Of a stretch of 64,000 nt of DNA, positions 46,401 through 56,000 are shown one piece after another. This DNA comes from Rhynchonema sp. JSB1_4 (taxonomy: Eukaryota; Nematoda; Chromadorea; Monhysterida; Xyalidae). Position 1 is the stretch's first letter. Every line of letters begins with the position of its first letter. The notes under the pieces were generated by a model. The model did no database searches and was not told the origin of the DNA. It saw only the letters and a list, made by a program, of their open reading frames with translations. A program made the position numbers and the translations under genes. Location: the NCBI GenBank assembly GCA_030248065.1, contig JASAMV010002144.1, positions 35,805-99,804 on the forward strand, given 5' to 3'.

Positions 46401-47043
46401 TCGCTGTGATGTTTCACAGCAACACCAAACATTGGTCGCAGGCACACAAAGTATCTAAATGGCGCGCTAACAACCTTCTCCCAAGCTTTTGATCACGTCG
46501 TTCAGGTCAATGATGCGCGGTGCGAAGAAAATGTTGAACACCTGGGCGGTCATGCACAGCCACGGCTGAAAAAACATTCAGAATTGTTTTGTTTGGGCTC
46601 ATTTCTTTTTTTCAATGTTACGATTCAGTTTGTTCGTGGCGCTTTCATATATTGAGTGAACGATCGAACTAACCCAGAAGGCGAGACAGACCAAAGTGGC
46701 GCATTTGACACTCAAGTCAATCTTTCCAAACGCGAGGAAGTCACGCAACACGATCAACCATTGTGTGAACACTAGGGCCAACACCGCGAGTGCATAAATG
46801 TGGCTCAGGACGGTGACAAGTGGATAGGGCGACTTGATTGTATTGTTACCCGTCAATCGGCCCACCTGAAATATACGGGTTTACAAAAAAAGAATGTTTT
46901 GAAAATTTATTTTTGATTCTCGCCCTCACCAGCAGCGTGGATGAGCAACTGCCCATCATGCCGGTGTAGTCCCGACCTTTGACTGGTCCAGTCGTTTTGT
47001 CGTCCATTGCCGGCGAAACTCGTCGGAAATTCTGCGTGCTCAT
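43500..47043 (-). CDS. Gustatory-receptor-like seven-helix protein (downstream copy)
   Basis: Exons on the minus strand: 47043-46930, 46865-46674, 46565-about 46475, 46219-45934, 44365-44180, 44113-43974, 43871-43788, 43712-43617, 43550-43500 (about 405-415 aa). Several hydrophobic segments are plain (LSHIYALAVLALVFTQWLIV, VSVLSMVIIGLASFISIG, FLAICIFCTTLLTYTL). The last exon reads ISSTIVTYLIILLQST-stop, the TYhhhhhQ ending of the insect-type gustatory receptor superfamily. The exon layout and the residues around each splice site match the neighbouring gene at 47612-49608, so they are tandem paralogues. The junction of exons 3 and 4 does not keep phase with the obvious donor; an earlier donor (GAC/GTGATC) restores it. 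The intron between 45933 and 44366 carries a TTAA-flanked element. Confidence 0.82.
44813..45786. mobile_element. TTAA-flanked foldback element (piggyBac-like target site) inside a receptor intron
   Basis: The left end ACCTGGCCCGCCACTATTGA and its inverse complement at the right are each bounded by TTAA (44809-44812 and 45787-45790). Inverted homology continues far inward (for example AATAGATAGACCCCC at the left and GGGGGTCTATCTATT at the right). TTAA duplication is the target choice of piggyBac elements, but no transposase is present, so the class is inferred from the site. A second foldback (45172-45502) is nested in its middle. Confidence 0.75.
45172..45502. mobile_element. Long-stem foldback MITE nested in the TTAA element
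   Basis: Ends TATAGTCCGTCCACCAGCTC and its complement begin an inverted repeat of roughly 80 bp or more that includes GTTTGTTCCCTTCCTCCACG. It shares the CCAGCTCATGGCACT module with the MITEs at 31537 and 56083. Ends in TA suggest a Tc1/mariner-type target. Confidence 0.8.
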
Positions 47044-47611
47044 CTTGCGCGCATTCAAAAGCAACGCGGTGTTTGATCGCTGGTTTTGTTGGAGTTCACC
47101 ACAAATAACTAGCTAACAACGCCGTAAAATGTTAATGTAAAACGAATCGGCCTCATTCGACTGATTGGATAATATGCTTTTGCACTTTATCCCTTACTCG
47201 CACCAAGGGGCGACACCGCCGCACTAAACAAACACAGATGATGCACTCACGCTTGGCGATGGCATACAATTACAGTTTTCGCATGACTGCGCCACGCTCG
47301 GTCGAACTAACACCTAAAATTTTATCGTCATCGAGGAAGAGCAATGATGTGCATTAATAAAGTGCTGGACCAATTTATTTATATATCTGACATTGGTGCC
47401 TCATCAGCACTGAAATTGCGTAAAGACCAGAGTGCGTTGCTGTTTCGGCTGTGACGCTTGACGTCCTGTGCAGCCAGCTGTTACTTCGATGGTGTCAGTG
47501 CAGTCACAGAGTGCGATCAGGCATGAAGTGTCTCTGATGACGCTGTCGCAAAGCGATTCATAATTGTTTGTATCGAAGCATGCTCAAATTTGTTTTCACA
47601 ATTCATCACAA
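47044..47611. other. Spacer between the two receptor-like genes
   Basis: The 568-bp spacer should hold the 3' UTR of the upstream gene (stop at 47612) and the promoter of the downstream one (start at 47043). No repeat ends or open frames stand out. Confidence 0.45.
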
Positions 47612-49608
47612 TCATGTCCGGGTCGTTATCGTCGTTTCGTTAATGACTCCGGTTGTCGTCGGTTGATCTGACCCGGTTTGCAGCATGATGATCAAGTAGG
47701 TGACGATGGTTGAGAACATCTGAAATTAACTTGTGTTCTGGAACACTGACAACCACGGCAAAAATTTGAACACCTGACGTGGGATATCGAACTTGTCAGT
47801 ACTTTACAGTATATGCAATTTCAGTACTTACAGTCAGTATAACACTTCGATCAACGAGGAAAATGTCGTAGACGCTGATGCCGAGGTTGGCGCCTTTGAT
47901 TTGTTCGAGCAGCGAGAGGATTTCGAGCTGAAGGAAAATGGGTGGGAATAATAATGAAACATCAGTTTAGGAGATTTTGCTAAGAATGAAACAGATAAAC
48001 AACGCAGCAGTTCTGGACAAATGCACCTTCATGTCAACGTCACAATAGTCGTGATTGGGGCAGTCCATCAGGCGAACGCGTAGTCTGCTCACCGAAACAA
48101 TCAAACTGCTGCCCTGAAATAGCAAGCTCATCATTGCCATGATAAAAACCGACAGCCATCGAACAGACAGACCGCATCGTTCAAGATGATGGCCGGAGTG
48201 GCCAAAATGAAGATTTCCACCATCATCGCTACGATCCAGAAGAAGACGCCGAACGAAAACCAGGTCCTGATCAGGCAGTAAACGAGCAGTGTGAGCATTC
48301 CCGTGGCTGTTGCTGCAAAACGGAAACACGCTGTTTCTCTTTCTTTACGTTTGATACCTAACGCGAAGTTGGCGTATCCTGAACTCACCCATCATCAGCA
48401 AATTAAAACGTTTGTAGATGTCGTCGACGATCTGATTGGCTCTGGCGATTGTGTCAAAAGCGCGACAACAGGCTTTCAGCGTTTCGGGCCCTTTGAAATA
48501 CTTCGGGTGCAGCATTTCCTCGAATTTGGTCACGTAAAACACAACAATCGAGCAAGAAATGTAGTAAGCACCTGTATGTAATGAGAAGTAAAATATTCCG
48601 ATATGGTGATTAACACGATCAACACCATGAAACACTTACTGGCGAAATAAGACATGCATTGCTGCGCATAGGCGACACAGATCACATTCAAGAGGATGAT
48701 CAAGTAATTGCCTTCGAATGGGTGCACGAAACTGATGTAGTATGGAAAACCGGGCAGCACCTGCAACCACTAGATGTTTCATTGACAGTTCAGTCGACTG
48801 TCGCTTTGTGACCGACCATGTTGAAACCAGACAAGAAAGGGTGACAGAGGCACACCAGCTTCCATTTTTTTGCTCACCTTCAGGTAAACAACCAACATGA
48901 CGATCATGACGGTAAGTGTGCCGGCCAAGGCGACATATGTGACCAAATTGGCTCGTCTGACAAGCGGGTCGAGGTCGAAACAGTCTGCGCAAAATTTTAC
49001 AAAACAGAACTGTCAGAAAATTGCAGATGGCTATTTCGCTCTTCTACAATAGCACACAACCTTTGTGAATGACATTCAGCGTTTTCGATAGTTCGGCCGA
49101 ACGACGTGGAATATAGAATATGTTGAGCAGCTGAGCGACCATGGCCAGCACGGGCTGTAATGTAAAGGAACTTTCCGGCCACATTATGACTTGCAATGAT
49201 CCCGGCCGGAACCACCCTGTGCATGCGTGCGCGCGCACTCACCCATGACATGCAGATGTAGAAGGTCACTGTTTTGTCGCCGAGGTCGACCTTTCCGTGT
49301 CGCACAAAGTCCTTGACGGTGATGGTCCACATTGATGCAACGAACAGCAGCACGGCCAGACTGTAGACGCGACCGAACCACTCGCCACATTTGGATTGGT
49401 AGCCGACGGTGGTGTTGCCGAACGCACGACCGAACTGTGATCGGGATACGCATATTGCGCGTCAGTAAATGAAATGGAAGAGAAAACGGACGCCAACCAT
49501 CCACAGCCGTTTGCTGCATTTCAACAATCGATTGCAGCCTTGATCCATGTCCATTTGGTCCAGGTCACCAAACACCGACTTGGATGTTGTCACGTCCTCC
49601 ACCTTCAT
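47612..49608 (-). CDS. Gustatory-receptor-like seven-helix protein (upstream copy)
   Basis: Ten exons join fully in phase (412 aa): 49608-49498, 49434-49243, 49154-49061, 48984-48878, 48760-48640, 48571-48389, 48312-48173, 48113-48027, 47927-47832, 47719-47612. Hydrophobic helices include VYSLAVLLFVASMWTITV, VTYVALAGTLTVMIVMLVVY, YYISCSIVVFYV and FFWIVAMMVEIFILATPAII. The last exon begins MFSTIVTYLIIMLQTG, the C-terminal signature of the gustatory receptor superfamily, which in insects forms ligand-gated cation channels in chemosensory neurons. The N-terminal about 50 residues are hydrophilic and should be cytosolic, as expected for the inverted topology of this family. It is clearly homologous to the gene at 43500-47043 (shared AYAQQC, IYKRFNLL-like and LGI-VYD segments). 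Confidence 0.88.
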
Positions 49609-51074
49609 CGCGACTGACAGCGAACTGCAGTGATGTTTCACACGGTTAGGAAATGATTAGGAAAGCATCACAACAACCACAGCCTATTTCTGGACGATGA
49701 GTAATTGTTGTATTTGCATTGAAAAAAAAAAGAATTTTGTTTCATAATCCTAAATTATTTAATAAGCACAGCAACGAAACTGTTTGTTCGAACAAAATTG
49801 CAAATCAAGGATGAGCAAAACTGAACCTAGACTTTTTCATTTCCAACGACGAACAAGTTTCTGTTGGGCACAAGCGGCCATTGTATTGAATATATGACGA
49901 TGGGGACACACACTTTCAATCGGTGTCCAAAGTAATACGAAAAGGACTCGGTTTGTTGGAGCCGATCGAAACAAGTTTGTGTTTGTATTGTTGTTGAGAG
50001 GGCAAACTCTTGTTGAGTACCAGGATCCCTCAACAACGACAAGCTGCAAACCTACTGCACACATATGTATGTGTGACAAACATTGAATACACACAGTGCA
50101 GCAAAGTTTTTCGGTCCGATAAAACCTGGGTGCTTAGAATCATGGTTCCATAAATGTTACCCAAAAGCACCAGAGCACAGTACGAAAGCATCTAGTGTAT
50201 ACCTGGTCTCGTCATGTTGTCCGTTTTGCATATTGAAATGATGCGATTAGCCTCAGATGCTGAACAATAAAAATGGTTATTGACAACGGAATTAGATATG
50301 GCTGAAACAACACAGTCTGCTCACGGGTGGGTGGCTGGTTTGGATGGCCGGGGCAAAGCGCAACAAGGTATTTGCCAACTCTGGACATAGTTTCAAAACC
50401 AAATATACATTTTAAAACACGTCTATTTGCTTAAGAGTTAAATAAAAGCAACGGCACATTGCCACCTTATGCCGCTTATGGTGTTGCCGTTGAATAAACT
50501 CAAAACACGCGTAAAACCGCGCATTTATTTGCTTTTTGCGCCTTCAGGATGAAACGGCGCAACTGTGATGAATTGACACTTTCGTGCTGTGAAACGGAAA
50601 GGCACAAGATGAATTTTTTAAGAAGTCTGTGTGGTTGCTGTGCACTTAAGAGTAACGTGAGAAGCTGGCGGTGCATTTGACGCCATCGGTGGGTGAAAGC
50701 AAAAACAGAACCCATATGTTCTTGTTCAAGGAAGGAATTAGCATCCATCGCAATACACATAGATTGCGCACGGCACCATAATCATGCGAACTACATATGA
50801 ACAACAGTAACCATTTGGCGGGTGGTTGGTGACCTGCTCATTCATGGGCACAGAGGGTTCGATCACAATACATCTTTGACATTCAGCTGAAATTGAGCTC
50901 GAAAGCACGTGCTGGTGCAACCCAGTCAGTCAGTGGCCCAAACTATTATAGCTTTTAGAACATGGTGGATGGTTGGTCGGTCACAAATGCCGAGAAATAA
51001 TTTCTTCTGAACTTGGGTTTACTGAGGATCACCAACTTCCAAAATTTGCACACACACAACAAAGTACAGGCAAT

Positions 51075-51299
51075 GGGTGGCATTTTCGAAACGGTGTAAA
51101 GCTCAGTTGGGTGTAAAGGTCGGTGTAAGCTCGGTCGAAAGCTCGGTCGGTGTCAGCTCGGTGTAAACATGAAACATTCCACGTTAACAGCAGGCAATGT
51201 TTCACGTTTACACCGAGCTGACACCGACCGAGCTTTCGATTGAGCTTACACCGACCTTTACACCCAACTCACCTTTACACCGTTTCGAAAATATCACCC
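51075..51299. mobile_element. Foldback MITE, copy 1 (TTTCGAAACGGTGTAAA ends)
   Basis: The whole 225 bp is a near-perfect hairpin. GGGTGGCATTTTCGAAACGG at the left pairs with CCGTTTCGAAAATATCACCC at the right, with GGTCGGTGTAAGCTCGGTCG in the stem and a loop near 51185. A second copy is at 52278-52502. The target duplication was not resolved. Confidence 0.85.
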
Positions 51300-52277
51300 G
51301 ATGTTTCGCATCATGGTAATCAAACAAACACATGGTGCATGGCCACATTGATGCCGTCAATTTTCTTCGTGGTTGTCTAATGAGATTGAAACATCACCAA
51401 ATTTTGCAATGGTGAAGAAAAGCGTTTTTAAGAAGCAGAAAAACCATACTGTTGTGTTAACCGGCGGCAACCAAAGTATGACACACACTCAAGCTTCACT
51501 TTTGTGCACAAAATGGAGCGTGTTGCTCATAGGCATAGCCAGGTCTAAATTTAGGGGGCATGCATACCTGGACGAAAAGTAATTTTTATCCAGTGCTTGT
51601 TCCATTTATTTTTTTATCTAGCGCTCGTTCAAAACTCGGCCCCTATCAAAATAAATGTCTTATGTCAGCGAAATGAGAAGAGGCGCGCACAGCGCACGAA
51701 AATTTTGACTTTTTAGTTCCTGGAACCACCAAAAGCCCGTGAAAATGTGTGTATTGTGACGCGCGCAGCGCGCGGTTTTTTGACATCTGCAGTGTTCGAG
51801 AGCCAAAATCTTGCGGTTTTGGAGGTTCTTGGTCCTTCTCGTGGTCGTGACTTCTGGGAGGGTTACGGTCGGCACCGTACCGATTAAATCCCGTGTTAGA
51901 CAAAACAGCACAAGCGCGAGTAGCGCGCGAAAATTTTGACCACAAGAAGCCAGTAAAAATGCGTGCATTTTACGTGCGAAGAGCGCGCTTTTTTACTTTT
52001 GAAGTGTTCAAAAGTGAAATCTTGCGATATAGGGTTTGTTGCTTCTTGTGACTTCTCAGAGGGGGCACGATACCCCCCTTAAACGGCTGAGGGGTACCTG
52101 TATCCCAGGTACCCGTCTCCTGCACCACTGGTGTAGCTTGACGGTGTGGCGCAATAAAGTGCCATGCGCGCGCACGTGCCCAAAACCCAAGCACCTTTCC
52201 GTGAACTTATGTATTTTGCATCACCACCCACTCAGGCCTTACTTATATTATACAGTGCTGTGCTGACACATCTCGTT

Positions 52278-52502
52278 GGGTGGAATTTTCGAAACGGTGT
52301 AAGGTCAGTTTGGCGTAAAGGTCGGTGTAAAGTTCGGTCGAAAGCTCGGTCGGCGTAGCTCGGTGTAAACGTGAAACATTGCCTGTTATTAACGTGGAAT
52401 GTTTCAAGTTTACACCGAGGTCTGTCACACTGAGCTGTCGACCGAGCTTTCCACCAACCTTTACACCCAACTGACCTTTACACCGTTTCGAAAATATCAC
52501 CC
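52278..52502. mobile_element. Foldback MITE, copy 2
   Basis: It has the same ends and stem as the 51075 copy (GGGTGGAATTTTCGAAACGG ... TTTCGAAAATATCACCC) with small deletions in the right arm. CGTTG occurs on both sides if the element is taken as GGTGG...CACC, a possible 5-bp duplication. Confidence 0.8.
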
Positions 52503-53018
52503 GTTGTCTCTCGCTCTCTTTGATCACCGGTGGGTGGCCTGAGCCTCTTCAGTGACGGTTGGAGTCGTGTGCCCGTCAAACTCCACCCTCTTTCCTGCAG
52601 TCATTGGTTGGTTGTCCGGGCAACAGCCAATCAGCGTTCGCCAGCAACAGTTGAACACTGAAACGATAAATTGAACGTAATGACGAGGAAAGAAATTGAA
52701 CCAAACAAAACGTTTTTCAATTTTGGAAGACTTGATGGTGTTGTAAAATTTGTGTTTTAAGAGCGTAAATTAAACATTCAGATTCATCCCCAGCGGAGAG
52801 CACGTTCAATAGGAGTTGCTTCACGAAACAACGTTCAAGGACTGTGGCAGTGGCATAAACAGTTGAGCAAAACGAAGGGTGACCGAGACCGACCGACATC
52901 CGATCCGAGCGAGACGCAACCCAGGCACCACAGACAGACGACGGACAAACACAGAGGCCGACTGGCGGTTTCTCGCCGTTGAATCAGAGACTTTCATCCT
53001 CCACCGTGTTTTCGAATC

Positions 53019-56000
53019 ATGAACAGCAAGTGGAGATTTGTGAGCGTTGTCTGCCTGTGCTTACTTCTGGCCGCCAGTCCGCTGGTCCGTTGTCAAGAAG
53101 ACGACGACGATGATGATGATTTTAATGACATTGATACCGGCGCTGGACAGACAACCGACGATTCGGGCACATCGGTAGAGGAGGAAGAGGAAGGATCGAC
53201 TGTTGTGGAAGCAAAACCGGTTTGTTTGTTGTTGTTGGAGCTGGAGAAACGGCGGGGCAGGGGCCTCTCCGGTGCTAGTGGCCACTTAAAAAATTGCTTC
53301 GGTTCAATATTTGCCTTCTTAAACCCCGGCTCCATTATATTTATATTTTCCATGCAAAGTGAAATTATTTGAGTATAGGCATGTCGCCAAAATACCTTTC
53401 TTACGAAGATTTTTTCCAAAAAGGGGCCAAAAATAGGACAAATTTTCAAAAGGGGACTTTTTCCTGAATTTGGGTCGTCCCTCCCTCCCGGGGAGGTCCA
53501 CTAATTTCTCCTCCAAAATAGTTGGGAAGGAGGCAGACTAATTTTCCCGCCAGACCAGGAACAACACTGGATCCCAGTGTTGGAGGTGGGGGGGGGGGGG
53601 TGGGGGGGGCCCCCCCCCCCCCAGTACAGTAGGTATCCCCCCTCGCCTGGTACAGTAGGTATCCCCCCGATGTTTGGCATGGTACAGTAGGTATCCCCCC
53701 GATTTTCACCCCGGTACAGTAGGTATCCCCCCGATTTTGCCCCAAAAGTGCCAATTTTTGACCAAAATGGCCGAAATTAGTGCAAAAATCAGTGGTTTTT
53801 ACCTCAAATTACCCGAAATTCGCGCGCTACGCGCGCAAATACTACGTTTTCACACGATTCCACACATAATAAACACATAAAAAATTTTCACCCCAAGACC
53901 TAACCCCCCCAACCCCCCCCCCACCCCCCCCCCCTAGGTACATAACCGTAACCCCCCCAGGCCATCGGCTCTGGTACAGTAGGTATCCCCCCTCTCCGAG
54001 CGCGGTACAGTAGGTATCCCCCTCCAGAGTACCTCCAACACTGCTCGATCCACAGCACCTTGGCGCCTGCCTCACTATATCACAGTGATATTGTGCTTAA
54101 CGAGTAACGGCTAACTACAAACGTACTATTCCTCCCGTTCTTTGCAGCCCGAACCGATCGATTTCGAACACCCGGTGCCCGAGGGCAATTCGTACTTCTA
54201 CGAAACGTTCAAGGACGCGTCCGTGCTTGGCAAACGTTGGATCAAGTCGGAAGCAAAGAAGGATGGCGCTGAAGCTGCAATCGCCAAATATGATGGTTGG
54301 TGCGTCGCCCCTCCTGTCCTGGTCCGGCTGAGCCATAGATTGGCGAGCCTCTTCTTTTTAAGAGCGGACCCACAAGAGCTACATTGTATTCTGGCTGAAA
54401 ACCCGGTTTTTTAATATTTCGTGAAAAAACCGACAAGGACCCGCAGCGTATAAGGATAGGGCAAGCTTAAATAAGGCATTTTCGAGGCATATTAATGTTA
54501 GCACGGACACTAAGGTGGTGTCTGTGGGTGTTTTTAATGCTGATTATGACCAAAATCGGTAAAAACAAGCCACATTGACATTAAAAAATGTTGGTCTGAT
54601 CCTGAGAAAGATTTTTTTCCCAACTTTTGTCAAAAAAATTGAAAATTTCATTTAAAAAAAACCGATGTTTCCCAGAGGGTGAGGTTTTTTCGGTTTTTTT
54701 TCACGTCCCAAATAGACCTGGTTTTTAGTTTTTTGTTTTTTTGTGAAAGAAACGGTTTTTTACCCGCCACCATACTGCGCATTGTACCGAGAGAACGAGC
54801 CGACTCATCAAGTGTGCGTGGGACGCGCACGTAAACCTCCATCGGGCTTCGAGTCCCCCAGGGTGAGCCACCAGCCACTCAAATCCATTCGCCGGGGGAC
54901 AAGACGAAACATAACACCTAAATATCGTGTTTTTTCAATCACACCTCTGATTTCGTTTGCAGGCAAAAAATGTATAAATTCCAAATACGTGTCGCACTGC
55001 ACCTAACTTCGTTGAAATTAAGTTGTAACTCAGTAGCAAATAAAGTCAAGTTGCAACTCAAATACAAAGCTCAAAATAGAAACGTGTGAGGTGCAAATTG
55101 GCCGCAAAGTGGCAAACATACACCATGCCTGGCATCGACAATTTGCTGACTCAGTCACGCACGAGCTGTACTTTCAGGTGAGTGGTCGGTGGACGTCCCT
55201 AATACGGTGCTGTTGAGTGGTGACCTCGGACTAATTGTCAAGGTTGGTGTGCTTACATGTATCGTGGTCATTTGCGATAAACAGTTCCGAGTGTCTGTGT
55301 CATTGAGAGACGAGACACGATTGTCAAGCTGCTCAATATTCACACATTTTGCAGTCTAAAGCGCATCACCATGCCATTGCTGCCAAGCTCGATCGCCCAT
55401 TCGTGTTTGACAACGCCAAACAATTCGTTATGCAGTTGGTTTTTTTATTTTGTTCTCGTCTTGAACCATGTGTCTGATAACAAAATTGCTTTGGGGAAAT
55501 TTGTTTTTAATTTTGCAATGCGTCCCGTTTGTTCAGATACGAAGTCAAGTATCAAGACGGACAGGAGTGCGGCGGTGGCTATGTCAAACTGCTCACCAGA
55601 ACATCGGATCTAAATTTGGTACGTTTCTTTTCCGTTTTTCTGCGTGACCGTAATGAGTCACTAATCGCTAATTTTATTTGCATTTTATTTTAGTGCATTT
55701 GCATTTTTACAGCGCAATTTCAACGACAAAACGGGTTACACAATCATGTTCGGACCGGACAAATGCGGGTTGACGTCGAAATTGCACTTCATCATTCGCT
55801 TTGAAAATCCGCTCAATCACACAATTAATGTGAGTGATCTTTTGCTATCGAATAAGGACTTGACCAACCAGTTTGGTCACCTCCAAAAATATAGTACTGT
55901 GTGCAATGCGCATGTTGCTGGTGGTCACAAATTTGGTTGACCTTCACCAGTGACAGTGATAATTATAGTGGAGCAGTGTCTCGCTAGCCTGCCCTGGTGT

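Larger units (their letters stand above)
49609..53018. other. Intergenic region upstream of calnexin, foldbacks and tandem modules
   Basis: Besides the foldbacks at 51075-51299 and 52278-52502 there is a block at about 51660-52060 with two or three related units, each holding a GCGCGCAGCGCGCG-type palindrome and a TCTTGCGGTTTTGG/TCTTGCGATATAGG phrase. The last 180 bp before 53019 are GC-richer and probably include the calnexin 5' UTR; a CCAAT word lies at about 52626. No gene was found. Confidence 0.5.
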
